A stretch of 64,000 nt of DNA from NCBI GenBank assembly GCA_963665085.2, contig CAXXXS010000002.1, positions 806,001 through 870,000 on the forward strand, given 5' to 3'. Below, in pieces: positions 45,759 to 54,786 of the stretch (positions are counted from its first letter, which is position 1; each line of letters begins with the position of its first letter). The notes below the pieces were generated by a model that ran no database searches, was not told where the DNA came from, and was given only the letters and a program-made list of their open reading frames with translations. Position numbers and translations under genes: made by a program. Origin of the DNA: G963665085 sp963665085 (GTDB lineage Bacteria > Bacteroidota > Bacteroidia > Bacteroidales > JAAAOM01).

Positions 45759-47321
45759 ATGAAAAAAATAATCGTATTCTTAACACTGGGCCTTTTCTAT
45801 ATGACATCATGTGATGATTTTCTTGAAGAAAGTCCTAAATCATCATTAACAGATGTTGATTATTATAAAACTGAAGCTCAAGCTTCAGAAAATGTAAACT
45901 ACTTATACAGAAATGGGGCTGGAATGCGCATTTCTAGCACGGGTGCCTATATGGGTCCCAAAGCATCAGTAACAGGTATATTAACCGGTTATTTCAGTAA
46001 CAGTTACGAAGGACAGGAAGTGGTTTGTAAATATTCCCGTTTATTAACTCGTCAAGATCACACCAATGAAATATCTGACACGTCTGATGATATTTGGGAT
46101 AATTGTTACAAGGCCATCAATGTTGCCAACAATGCTATTGCAAGTATTCCAAACATTGAAATGGATTCGAATACTGCTGATGAGTTAATTGCAGAGGCTA
46201 AATTTTTCAGGGCATTCAACTATTTCTATTTAGTAAAAACTTTTGGTGATGTGCCTTTGTTAACAGAACCTTCTACCTTGGAAAATCTTTATCCGGAAAG
46301 AACAGCTGAAGAAACAATTTACACACAAATTGAATCGGATTTAAAAGATGCAGTTAGTGTTTTACCAGAAGCAACATTTGCAAACAACGGACATCGTATC
46401 ACAAAATATGTTGCTGCCATGGTCCTTGCCGATGTATATTTTCACCAAGGTGATTATTCAAATGCAAAAACCTACGCAAAAATTGTAATCGATTCTCCTC
46501 ACTCATTGACTTCAAATACTGATTTTGCTGATAACAGTGCGTATAATAAATTACGTTCAGTTGACGATTTGGATGAAGTAATCTATGCCATGGAATATGA
46601 TGCCAGTATCAGCGATGCAGGCTGGAGGCCAACGAACGCATTTACTTCTTCTGCAACTGCTGTTTTTAGCACTTATTCTATTTTTGAAAATGTATACGGA
46701 GCTTCTACTCAATTTTTAAATGTTTATGATGAAAACGATCTTCGTATCCAGCCTAACCAATTTTTCCACTGGGAATATACGAATCCCGACAACGGAAAAG
46801 TATGGACCGCTCCTGAAGGCCAAACAGGAAACTGGTACTACTTCGACGAAGATGCTTTGTTAAATACAGGAATCGCAACAAAAGACTGGAACTTCTACCG
46901 TTTAGCTGAAGCTTATCTGGATTATGCAGAATCAATTGCACAAACAGAAGGAGTTACAGGAGAAGCAGCCCAGTATTTAGCAGCAGTTCAGGCTCGAGCA
47001 AATACCGAAGGAAAAACAGCATCTCAAATCGCTTCAGAATTGGCAGCTTTATCAACCAACAATTTTATTGAAACTTGCTGGACAGAGAGATTAAGAGAAT
47101 TCCCGTTGGAATACAAAATCTGGGACGACTGTGTTCGTACTATGAAATTCCCGGTTATTTCTGAAACAGAGTCAGGGGTTGTTACATACGTTGACTTGAT
47201 AGGGGCTGAAAATGCTGCAGGCGCTACATTTAAAGAAACCGATTTGGTATTCCCGATTTCATTAAATGAATTGCAACGTAATCCTAATTTGACACAAAAC
47301 GACGGATACTCCACTAATTAG
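45759..47321 (+). CDS. SusD/RagB-family surface glycan-binding lipoprotein (PUL 2)
   Basis: 520 residues, lipobox YMTSC followed by DDFLEESPKSSLTDVDYYKT, the usual SusD beginning. Core motifs: ELIAEAKFFRAFNYFYLVKTFGDVPLLTEP (about 147-175), TKYVAAMVLADVYFHQGDYSNAKTYAKIVI, FYRLAEAYLDYAESIAQTEG and CWTERLREFPLEYKIWDDCVRTMKFP near the end, closing in DLVFPISLNELQRNPNLTQN. It starts 25 bases after susC. A long palindrome follows its stop codon and may split expression of the importer from that of the enzymes. Confidence 0.95.
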   Translation: MKKIIVFLTLGLFYMTSCDDFLEESPKSSLTDVDYYKTEAQASENVNYLYRNGAGMRISSTGAYMGPKASVTGILTGYFSNSYEGQEVVCKYSRLLTRQDHTNEISDTSDDIWDNCYKAINVANNAIASIPNIEMDSNTADELIAEAKFFRAFNYFYLVKTFGDVPLLTEPSTLENLYPERTAEETIYTQIESDLKDAVSVLPEATFANNGHRITKYVAAMVLADVYFHQGDYSNAKTYAKIVIDSPHSLTSNTDFADNSAYNKLRSVDDLDEVIYAMEYDASISDAGWRPTNAFTSSATAVFSTYSIFENVYGASTQFLNVYDENDLRIQPNQFFHWEYTNPDNGKVWTAPEGQTGNWYYFDEDALLNTGIATKDWNFYRLAEAYLDYAESIAQTEGVTGEAAQYLAAVQARANTEGKTASQIASELAALSTNNFIETCWTERLREFPLEYKIWDDCVRTMKFPVISETESGVVTYVDLIGAENAAGATFKETDLVFPISLNELQRNPNLTQNDGYSTN

Positions 47322-47330
47322 ATTTATATT

Positions 47331-47404
47331 GAATTAGGCATTAAAGTAGTAATTGTATATTCTGTTAAATCATTTTTTACAATTACTTACAAAATGCCTA
47401 ATTC
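47331..47404 (+). terminator. Long imperfect palindrome between susD and GH92 (PUL 2)
   Basis: Two 27-base arms (47331-47357 and 47378-47404) pair at 22 of 27 positions: a 12-bp outer stem GAATTAGGCATT and a 10-bp inner stem AGTAATTGTA around an internal bulge, loop 20 nt. A T-rich tract follows. It may be a partial terminator or an mRNA-stabilising structure. Confidence 0.55.
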
Positions 47405-47457
47405 TTCTTTTCATATCCTCTTTAGGGTTTTCATATTGAACATAATCTTTAAACATA

Positions 47458-49731
47458 ATGAAGAAAAAAAACACAAAAAATCTTCTAAAAATCTATTTTG
47501 CCAGTTTTATCCTTACATTAACTTTTGCCTCTTGTGATAAAGTACAAGAGTCTTCAGAATATACGCACCTGGTTAACCCTCATATTGGATCTGGAGGGCA
47601 TGGCCATGTATTTGTTGGGGCCAGTGTCCCATTTGGTGCGGTACAACTGGGTCCTAATAATATTTATAAAGGCTGGGACTGGTGTTCTGGATATCACTAT
47701 TCTGACAGCATTGTTATTGGTTTCTCCCATACACATTTAAGCGGTACCGGATGTTCGGACCTGGGAGATATACTCATGATGCCAGCAACCGGCGAAATAA
47801 ATTTAAACAGGGGTGAACAGAACGATATTAGCAATTCATATGCCTCTTTCTATACGCATGAAAATGAAAAAGTAAAACCAGGTTATTACTCGCTTTTACT
47901 CGATAAAAACCAGGTAAACGTTGAGTTAACAGCTACAGAAAGAGTAGGGATACACAAATATACTTTTCCTGATAAAGACGAAAACCATGTCATTATCGAC
48001 CTTAAAGAAGGAAATGGAGACGAGGCTTATGAAACATACCTCAAGCAGGTAAATGACAATACCATTGAAGGTTACCGTTTTTCAAAGGGTTGGGCAAAAG
48101 ATCAGCAAATCTGGTTTACCCTGGAATGTAACCAAAAAATAGAAAAGCTGGATTTATACGATAACACAACATTGGTAGAAGGAAGTGAACTAAAAGGAAC
48201 TTCAGTAAAAGGAGTAATTTCTTTTTCAAATGCACCGGAAGAAGTGATTATAAAAGTGGGTATTTCTCCGATAAGTTCGGCAAATGCTTTGGCAAATATC
48301 AAGGCCGAAGCCCCAGATTGGGATTTTGACAAAATAGCAAACCTGGCCCAGGCTAAATGGGAAGAAGCCCTTTCAAAGATTAAAGTTGAAACCACTACCA
48401 CTGAATTAAAAGAAACCTTTTATACTGCATTGTTTCATACTTATATAGCACCCGCATTATTTAATGATGCTGATGGTAGTTACAGGGGTACAGATAAAAA
48501 AATATATACCTCTCCGGGATTTAATAATTATTCTGTTTTCTCTCTTTGGGATACTTACCGAACAGCTAACCAACTTCTTACAATTACCCAACCGGAACGG
48601 GTAAACGATATGATTAATTCTATGTTAAACATTTACCTCCAACAAGAAAAATTGCCTGTATGGCATTTGTTGGGAAATGAGACTAATACCATGCCTGGTT
48701 ACAGTGCCGTTCCGATTGTTGTAGATGCCTGGGCAAAAGGATTCAGGGGATTTGATGAAAATCTTGCTTTTGAAGCAATTAAAAACTCTGCTACTTATCC
48801 TAAGCAAAAAGGTGTCTCCTTGCTAATGGACAAAGGATATATCCCATGTGATAAAGTTAAAGAAGCAACATCAATTGCGTTGGAATACGCAGTGGATGAT
48901 TGGAGCATTGCACAAATGGCAAAGCAAATGGGTAAGCAGGAAGATTTCGAATACTTTTCAAAAAGAGCTGATTACTACAAAGAATACTTCGACAAAGACA
49001 TCAATTTTATTCGTCCTAAAATGGATGATGGGACATGGCGTACTCCATACGACCCCTTTTCATCCGTTCACATGATAGGTGACTTTACTGAAGGAAACGG
49101 CTGGCAATACACATTCTTTGCCCCTCAGTGCCCGGAAGGATTGATAGGGTTATTTAACGGAGATGAAAATTTTACGACCAAATTAGATTCCTTTTTTGTG
49201 GCTGAAGGAGATATGGGAGAAGAAGCTTCTAGTGACATAACCGGGTTGATTGGAATGTATGCCCACGGTAACGAGCCCAGCCACCATATTGCTTATCTAT
49301 ATGCCTTTGCAGGGCAACAATGGAAAACAGCCGAAAAAGTGAGGTTTATTCTTGACAAATTTTATACAAACCAGATAGACGGATTGATTGGAAACGAAGA
49401 CTGTGGACAGATGTCTGCATGGTATATAATGTCTTCTTTGGGGTTTTATCCTGTAAACCCATCAAATGGAATTTATGTTTTTGGCAGTCCCTTATTTGAT
49501 AAAACAACAATTAGATTACCCGAAGGCAAAGCGTTTACTATTGAAAGTGTCAATAATAACAAAGAGAATATTTACATCCAATCAGTTGAGCTGAATGGCA
49601 AAGAATATACAAAAAGCTATATAACCTATAAGGATATTGTTTCTGGTGGTAGCTTAAAGTTTATTATGGGCAGCGAACCAAATTATAATTTTGGTTCTGC
49701 GTCAGATGACAGGCCTAAATCTCTTATGTAA
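47458..49731 (+). CDS. GH92 alpha-mannosidase, lipoprotein
   Basis: 757 residues, lipobox FASC. GH92 marks: the N-terminal sandwich YTHLVNPHIGSGGHGHVFVGASVPFGAVQLGPN, SHTHLSGTGCSDLGDILMMP, then the (alpha/alpha)6 domain with YSVFSLWDTYRTANQLL, PGYSAVPIVVDAWAKG, FTEGNGWQYTFFAPQ, GNEPSHHIAYLYAFAG and GNEDCGQMSAWYIMSSLGFYPV. It is a calcium-dependent inverting exo-alpha-mannosidase family (known). Linkage cannot be told from the sequence. It makes PUL 2 likely to target an alpha-mannose-containing glycan. Followed by a strong terminator before the GH97 gene. Confidence 0.95.
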   Translation: MKKKNTKNLLKIYFASFILTLTFASCDKVQESSEYTHLVNPHIGSGGHGHVFVGASVPFGAVQLGPNNIYKGWDWCSGYHYSDSIVIGFSHTHLSGTGCSDLGDILMMPATGEINLNRGEQNDISNSYASFYTHENEKVKPGYYSLLLDKNQVNVELTATERVGIHKYTFPDKDENHVIIDLKEGNGDEAYETYLKQVNDNTIEGYRFSKGWAKDQQIWFTLECNQKIEKLDLYDNTTLVEGSELKGTSVKGVISFSNAPEEVIIKVGISPISSANALANIKAEAPDWDFDKIANLAQAKWEEALSKIKVETTTTELKETFYTALFHTYIAPALFNDADGSYRGTDKKIYTSPGFNNYSVFSLWDTYRTANQLLTITQPERVNDMINSMLNIYLQQEKLPVWHLLGNETNTMPGYSAVPIVVDAWAKGFRGFDENLAFEAIKNSATYPKQKGVSLLMDKGYIPCDKVKEATSIALEYAVDDWSIAQMAKQMGKQEDFEYFSKRADYYKEYFDKDINFIRPKMDDGTWRTPYDPFSSVHMIGDFTEGNGWQYTFFAPQCPEGLIGLFNGDENFTTKLDSFFVAEGDMGEEASSDITGLIGMYAHGNEPSHHIAYLYAFAGQQWKTAEKVRFILDKFYTNQIDGLIGNEDCGQMSAWYIMSSLGFYPVNPSNGIYVFGSPLFDKTTIRLPEGKAFTIESVNNNKENIYIQSVELNGKEYTKSYITYKDIVSGGSLKFIMGSEPNYNFGSASDDRPKSLM

Positions 49732-50180
49732 CTGACTTTTTTCATGTCCTCATATATGAAACCCCCTAAGTTAGTTGTTAGGTTTATAGATCAGAAAATC
49801 CACTGTGCACCCCAGCACAGTGGATTTCGTTCTTATATCAGGATGGTTTTCACAACCGTGGAAATTTTGCTGACAGAGTCAGGACAATTTTCTCTATAAA
49901 GAATCAAATGCGAACGAAGTCAGGAAATATTACAGGTCTAACCACTCTTTTGACTTTTGTTAAACCTTTAATTCAGCTCTTGACAGAGTTCGAAGAAATT
50001 GACAGGGTTTACAATCAAACATTTTTTTTAGCCTTGCATTACATATGTTTTCTGTAATGCTGAATTAAAACAAAACTTTTCTAATCAAAGGGATCAATAT
50101 CTCTTTATTTCTAATATTTTTACATCTCTATTGTTAATTTAAATAAACAACTACAAACATTAATTAATACTTAAGAAGCT
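49732..50180. other. Gap between GH92 and GH97 genes
   Basis: 449 bases with the terminator at 49796-49827. The rest shows no ORF, clear promoter or repeat to my eye. The GH97 gene thus probably has its own promoter. Confidence 0.5.
49796..49827 (+). terminator. Strong intrinsic hairpin after GH92
   Basis: 13-bp perfect stem AAATCCACTGTGC/GCACAGTGGATTT with loop ACCCCA. Confidence 0.8.
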
Positions 50181-52142
50181 ATGAAAACTAATCGTACCTT
50201 AATTCTTTTTTTCTCTACAGTACTAATTCTCCAGATGGTCAGTATAAAGGCACAGACCTATACGGTCAATTCCCCTGACAATAAAATAATAACTACAATA
50301 AAACTTGATAATGGTATCAATTGGTCTGCCAGCATCAATGGAGAAAAAATTTTCGACAATAATAAGATAAGCCTCACAATTAATGGTGAGAATCTTGGAA
50401 AATCAGTAAAAGTAAAAAAGACAAAAAAAACAAGTATCTCAGAACAAATAAATGTACCTGTTCCTGTTAAATCAAAAATTATTGACAATACTTATAATCA
50501 ACTAAACATTGCTTTTAAAGGTGATTATGCGTTAACATTCCGCGTTTTCAACAATGGCATTGCTTATCGTTTTGAGTCAACAAAAAAGGGAGACATCGTT
50601 GTTAATGATGAACAAGTTGATTTAAATTTTGCTGACGACTATCCGCTTTTGTTTCCTGAAGAAGAAACACTTCTTTCTCATTATGAAAGACTTTATATTG
50701 ACACAAAATTATCAGCCATTGACGATGGTAGATTCTGCTCCTTACCTACTCTTGTGAAAGCAAATAACAACATCAAAATAGGAATTACGGAAGCTGATTT
50801 ATTTGATTATCCCGGACTATTTCTGGAAGCTACAGGAACATCTTTATTAAAAAGTAAATTTCCTAAAGTAATTCTTGAGTCAAAACAAAAAGGAGACAGA
50901 GATATAGAAATAGTAAAAGAGGCTGACTATATTGCACAAACAGAAGGTACCAGATCTTTTCCGTGGCGTGTTTTTATGATCAGCGAAAAAGACAACGAGC
51001 TTGTAGAAAATCAAATGGTTTATCTTCTTTCAAGGGAATGCAAAATAGATGATACTTCTTGGATTAAACCCGGGCTTGTAGCATGGGACTGGTGGAACGA
51101 CAACAATCTTTACAATGTTGATTTTAAATCTGGCATAGATAACCAGACCTATAAATATTATATTGATTTTGCTTCAAAATATGGAATCCCATATATTATT
51201 TTAGATGAAGGATGGTCCAAAACAACAACCAATGTTAAGGAACCAAATCCAAATATTGATATCGAAGAACTGGTTAAGTATGGAAAAGAACGTAACGTTG
51301 ATCTAATCTTATGGTCACTCTGGGGCCCAGTAGATAAAGACATGGATGCCATTCTTGATCAATTCGCAGCATGGGGTGTTAAGGGGCTAAAAGTTGACTT
51401 TATGGCACAGGCTGGCCAGTATATGGTTAACTTTTATGAACGTACTGCAAAAGCATGTGCTGACAGGAAATTATTGGTAGATTATCACGGAGCTTATAAA
51501 CCATCAGGGTTACGCAGGGCTTACCCAAATATCGTTAATTACGAAGGTGTTAAAGGATTAGAAAATTGCAAATGGAGTGATTTAATTACACCCGAACATG
51601 ATGTTACATTGCCTTTTACAAGAATGTTAGCTGGCCCTATGGATTATACTCCAGGTGCCATGAAAAACAGGTACGCCATAGATTATGCCATCAGTCATAG
51701 CAATCCGATGAGCCTGGGGACCAGATGTCACCAATTAGCCATGTATATGGTATACGATGCTCCTTTACAAATGCTTGCTGATAGCCCGTCAAACTATTAC
51801 AAAGAAGAAGAATGTACTAAGTTTTTAAGCCAGGTAAAAACTGTTTGGGACGATACAAAAGTTTTAGATGCCCAGGTAGGTGATTATATTGTTACTGCCC
51901 GTAAAAACGGTAAGGACTGGTATATTGGTGCAATGACAGATAACGATGCACGCACTTTAGAGATAGATCTTTCCTTTCTTGAAAGCGGTGAATATGAAAT
52001 AGAAATTATGCAAGATGGAATTAATGCTGGCAAAGCTGCTGTTGACTACCAACGTATCATAAAAAAAGTAACCAAAGACAGTAAAATAAGTATTCCTATG
52101 GTTTCAGGTGGTGGCTGGGCAGCTATTTGCAAAAAATTGTAA
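50181..52142 (+). CDS. GH97 glycosidase, retaining alpha-galactosidase-like
   Basis: 653 residues, signal peptide ending SIKAQ. N-terminal super-sandwich (YTVNSPDNKIITTIKLDNGINWSASING, ALTFRVFNNGIAYRFE, FPEEETLLSHYE), then the TIM barrel: GLVAWDWWNDNNLYNVDFKSG, GIPYIILDEGWS, VDLILWSLWGP, WGVKGLKVDFMAQAGQ with Asp 406 and LLVDYHGAYKPSGLRRAYPNIVNYEGVKG. GH97 holds inverting alpha-glucosidases (SusB) and retaining alpha-galactosidases; the Asp in GLKVDFM marks the retaining subgroup. With GH92 it suggests a galactose- and mannose-containing substrate, which is inference. Confidence 0.92.
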   Translation: MKTNRTLILFFSTVLILQMVSIKAQTYTVNSPDNKIITTIKLDNGINWSASINGEKIFDNNKISLTINGENLGKSVKVKKTKKTSISEQINVPVPVKSKIIDNTYNQLNIAFKGDYALTFRVFNNGIAYRFESTKKGDIVVNDEQVDLNFADDYPLLFPEEETLLSHYERLYIDTKLSAIDDGRFCSLPTLVKANNNIKIGITEADLFDYPGLFLEATGTSLLKSKFPKVILESKQKGDRDIEIVKEADYIAQTEGTRSFPWRVFMISEKDNELVENQMVYLLSRECKIDDTSWIKPGLVAWDWWNDNNLYNVDFKSGIDNQTYKYYIDFASKYGIPYIILDEGWSKTTTNVKEPNPNIDIEELVKYGKERNVDLILWSLWGPVDKDMDAILDQFAAWGVKGLKVDFMAQAGQYMVNFYERTAKACADRKLLVDYHGAYKPSGLRRAYPNIVNYEGVKGLENCKWSDLITPEHDVTLPFTRMLAGPMDYTPGAMKNRYAIDYAISHSNPMSLGTRCHQLAMYMVYDAPLQMLADSPSNYYKEEECTKFLSQVKTVWDDTKVLDAQVGDYIVTARKNGKDWYIGAMTDNDARTLEIDLSFLESGEYEIEIMQDGINAGKAAVDYQRIIKKVTKDSKISIPMVSGGGWAAICKKL

Positions 52143-52150
52143 AAGGATAT

Positions 52151-52180
52151 AAATCTTAAATTATAATTCATTTAAGATTT
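52151..52180 (+). terminator. AT-rich hairpin after GH97
   Basis: Perfect 11-bp stem AAATCTTAAAT/ATTTAAGATTT, 8-nt loop, 8 bases after the GH97 stop. No long T run, so a weak terminator at best. Confidence 0.5.
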
Positions 52181-52275
52181 ATGATTTGCGATTATCGAGT
52201 TATGAAGTAAAAGAGGATTATATCTTCGATTTCAACATTCAAAAATCGACAATCAGCAATCAGCAATCAACAATT
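52176..52275. repeat. Degenerate heptanucleotide repeats
   Basis: 52176-52210 reads as five 7-mers (GATTTAT GATTTGC GATTATC and two weaker). 52227-52275 reads as seven 7-mers, from CGATTTC through AAAAATC, GACAATC, AGCAATC twice, to AACAATT. Period 7 with a conserved AATC core. Confidence 0.6.
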
Positions 52276-52329
52276 AATGTATTGATAGGATTGCGGGTGT
52301 GTTTCGCCTTCAAGAAAAACTGCCAAAAA

Positions 52330-52415
52330 AAATTAAAAACTTTTGCGTAAAGGAATCTGGATTGTTTGAGCGTAGCGAATTTCCAGATTTTAGCGAAGGT
52401 TTTTTATTTTTAGGT
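52330..52415. repeat. Possible dispersed repeat with stem-loop
   Basis: AATCTGGA ... TTCCAGATT pair around GTTTGAGCGTAGCGAA (arms about 52358-52365 and 52386-52394). The stretch is non-coding, more GC-rich than its surroundings, and of a form I associate with multi-copy intergenic repeats of Bacteroidota. Copy number cannot be seen from this window. Confidence 0.4.
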
Positions 52416-52708
52416 TTGTCTCGATAGCGATGTTTTTTTGTTTACTTTTTTTAGAATTACATTATAATTCCACAAACGCTGGAACTACCTTAACCATGAA
52501 TTATTCTTAGGCAAGGGACCCATCTTCGATTTAAAGAATTACATCCTACGCAACCATAACAGTAAAATTATATGTTAAAATTTTAAACTTTATTTTCACT
52601 TTTGATGTTTATTGTCTACTCAATAAAATACACAATCACTATTAAAAGCTTATAACACAAGCTCAAAACATTTTTATGGATTTATTGAGGTTAATAGATT
52701 TGTGATAT

Positions 52709-53434
52709 ATGTATAAAAGGATTAGAGTTGCTTGCAGAAGAATAGTTCCTAAAAAAATATTAGACCTATACGATTTTAAAATCCGGGGATTAATATACTG
52801 GATGTACAAAGGATATAATGCCGAGTGTCCATTGTGTAATTATTCTTTTAAATATTACGTAGAAATTTCAAATAACGAATTATTATGTCCCAGGTGCGGT
52901 AGTACCAGTAAGCACCGGCGTCTTTGGTTACTAATTAAAAACCAAGTTAAAATCGATTCTGAGAAAAGCATCTTACATTTTTCGCCATCAAAATCACTAA
53001 AAAGAGCTTTAAAACTAAGATACAAGGACAATTACTATACTTCTGAATTTGAATCAGAAAAAGATGCCAATTTTCACTTTGATATCACCCGAATTGATGC
53101 TATGGATAATTCATTTGATTCTATAATCTGTTATCACATTCTTGATTATACAGAAGACGATGACAAAGCAATTGCCGAACTATACCGCATTTTAAATCCT
53201 GGGGGGAAACTGTATGTCCAGTCAGCTTTTAAAGAAACAGATATGGATAATAACAAGATTATTGTCCAGCCAGGATATAAAAAACCATTACGTGTTTACC
53301 CGGTAAACTATCTTGAGAAAAAACTTGAAAAAGCCGGTTTTATAGTAGAAAATCTAGATCTTAGTTGCGACAATGCAAAACTTAACTATTACGGCTTTAG
53401 AAAAAATGAATATATACTATTGTGCAGAAAATAA
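52709..53434 (+). CDS. SAM-dependent methyltransferase with N-terminal zinc ribbon
   Basis: 241 residues. A zinc-ribbon-like part at residues 38-70 has two CxxC pairs (AECPLC and LCPRCGST), then SKHRRLW. A class I methyltransferase core follows: ILHFSPSKSL in place of the glycine-rich loop, FDITRIDAMDNSFDSIICYHILDY and AIAELYRILNPGGKLYVQS. The core is complete, but the SAM-binding loop is divergent. Similar proteins occur in glycan and lipid modification regions, which is only a hint. Flanked on both sides by 7-nt repeat tracts. Substrate unknown. Confidence 0.75.
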   Translation: MYKRIRVACRRIVPKKILDLYDFKIRGLIYWMYKGYNAECPLCNYSFKYYVEISNNELLCPRCGSTSKHRRLWLLIKNQVKIDSEKSILHFSPSKSLKRALKLRYKDNYYTSEFESEKDANFHFDITRIDAMDNSFDSIICYHILDYTEDDDKAIAELYRILNPGGKLYVQSAFKETDMDNNKIIVQPGYKKPLRVYPVNYLEKKLEKAGFIVENLDLSCDNAKLNYYGFRKNEYILLCRK

Positions 53435-53471
53435 GAAGTAAACCGAGCATTCAGAAAACAGTGAAAAGTTT

Positions 53472-53521
53472 ACCAAATACTATATTACTGAATACTATTT
53501 ACTGAATACCGAATACTTTTT
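53472..53521. repeat. Degenerate heptanucleotide repeats
   Basis: ACCAAAT ACTATAT, one spacer base, then ACTGAAT ACTATTT ACTGAAT ACCGAAT ACTTTTT: seven 7-mers with consensus ACTGAAT, between the methyltransferase and DUF4870-like genes. Confidence 0.6.
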
Positions 53522-53522
53522 C

Positions 53523-53813
53523 TTATAAACTTCTAAACCACTCCTGAAAATATTTCCCAACTAAAGGAATTTCCTGAATTTTATCTGATGCAGCAGCAAT
53601 CAAACTCATTAACCAGAAGATAAATAATACCATACTTAATACCCACCTAACTGCCGGAATGAAACCAATCAAAATACTAATCAAATACAACCCCAGTGAC
53701 TGTCTTATATAAAAACTACTATAATAATCCGGTGAATTATTATTTAGTAACAAAGCAATAAGCCAACCGATGGGTGTAATATGTGCTATTACAGCTTTTA
53801 TTTGAGGATCCAT
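53523..53813 (-). CDS. DUF4870/Tic20-like small membrane protein
   Basis: 96 residues with three to four membrane segments (IKAVIAHITPIGWLIALLL, YIRQSLGLYLISILIGFIP, VLSMVLFIFWLMSLIAAASD). The FYIRQSLGLYL segment with a charged/aromatic lead and the closing IPLVGKYFQEWF are typical of the DUF4870 group. Function unknown. It starts 16 bases after the phzF-like stop on the same strand, so they are likely co-transcribed. Confidence 0.75.
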   Translation of the reverse strand: MDPQIKAVIAHITPIGWLIALLLNNNSPDYYSSFYIRQSLGLYLISILIGFIPAVRWVLSMVLFIFWLMSLIAAASDKIQEIPLVGKYFQEWFRSL

Positions 53814-53829
53814 TTTAGATTTTTTTTAA

Positions 53830-54633
53830 TTAAATATAAATCTCCCCGACTAAATAAAGTTGGGCCTTCCCTCCTATCTTTATTCTATCTCCTTCATTTA
53901 TACATTTTAAATATCCGCCTCTTTTTGAAAGTTGTTGAGCTGATAATTCTTTTTTTCCTAGTCTCTCAGACCAAAAAGGAGTAAGAGTTGTATGTGCTGA
54001 ACCTGTAACAGGATCTTCTTTTATTCCTGCATAAGGAGCAAAAAACCGGGATACAAAATCACATTCATCACCAGGAGCAGTAACAATATATCCTCTTTTT
54101 GTCTCCAATTTAGCAAGCATGCTAAAATCTGGAGACAATTCTTCAATATCTTTTTGTGTTTCAAATAACATCAGATAATCTTCTCTTCCATGATAACACA
54201 GTATAGGAGTTCTACCTAGTGCATTTAGTTTTTCTTTAGAAATATCGCTTGGTTTTAAATTATCAGCAGGAAAGTCCAAAAATAAAATCTCTCCTTGTTT
54301 TTCAATTGATAGTTTACCAGTTCGGGGAGAAAAAAAGTCTATTCTTTTCTTTTGTTTCTCATAAAAATTAAACAATACAAAACCAGAAGCTAATGTAGCA
54401 TGTCCACAAAGATCCACTTCACATACAGGGGTAAACCAACGAATTAAATATTGTTCTTCTTCCTTAACCAAGAATGCTGTCTCTGATAAATTATTTTCTG
54501 CAGCAATTGCCTGCATTTTGGATTCATCTAACCATTCATCCAAAAGAATTACAGCAGCAGGATTACCTTTAAAAAGATTTTCTGCAAATGCATCAACCTG
54601 ATATATTTTTAATGGTTTTATATATTTCTCAAT
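53830..54633 (-). CDS. PhzF-family isomerase-like protein without a standard start codon
   Basis: A PhzF/DAP-epimerase-fold protein. The family N-terminus is readable only by extending above the first normal start: KIYQVDAFAENLFKGNPAAVIL, then NLSETAFLV with the catalytic Glu, PVCEVDLCGHATLASGFVLF, FLDFPADN and the closing KRGGYLKCINEGDRIKIGGKAQLYLVGEIYI with DPVTGSAHTTLTPFW. From the upstream TAA (54634-54636) the open frame offers only ATT at 54633 and ATA at 54621 where ATG is expected. The first TTG, at 54543, would delete the conserved GNPAAV strand. Either an ATT start, a lost start or a sequencing error. Substrate unknown. Confidence 0.75.
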   Translation of the reverse strand: MEKYIKPLKIYQVDAFAENLFKGNPAAVILLDEWLDESKMQAIAAENNLSETAFLVKEEEQYLIRWFTPVCEVDLCGHATLASGFVLFNFYEKQKKRIDFFSPRTGKLSIEKQGEILFLDFPADNLKPSDISKEKLNALGRTPILCYHGREDYLMLFETQKDIEELSPDFSMLAKLETKRGYIVTAPGDECDFVSRFFAPYAGIKEDPVTGSAHTTLTPFWSERLGKKELSAQQLSKRGGYLKCINEGDRIKIGGKAQLYLVGEIYI

Positions 54634-54710
54634 TTATATCTTTAACACACCGAAAGCCTCCGGCAAAATCACACCAATTTGGGGGTAATGCATTTCTATT
54701 AGTAAAAATA

Positions 54711-54751
54711 AAAAACATTTGTTTGCTTGATTAGGCGGAACAAATGTTTTT
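54711..54751 (-). terminator. Terminator after the small T9SS protein gene
   Basis: AAAACATTTGTT/AACAAATGTTTT stem, loop about 15 nt, with a T run on the minus strand. Confidence 0.75.
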
Positions 54752-54786
54752 CATGAAATACTATGTAAAAAGGAAAATCTCTCTAA

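Larger units (their letters stand above)
52143..52708. other. Repeat-rich 566-base gap after PUL 2
   Basis: No gene. In order it holds a terminator-like hairpin (52151-52180), two tracts of 7-nt-period repeats (52176-52210, 52227-52275) and a dispersed-repeat-like stretch with a stem-loop (about 52279-52445). Confidence 0.6.

Noticed and set aside
52227..52275. CRISPR-like array
   Set aside because: Units are 7 nt with no spacers and no cas genes in the window.
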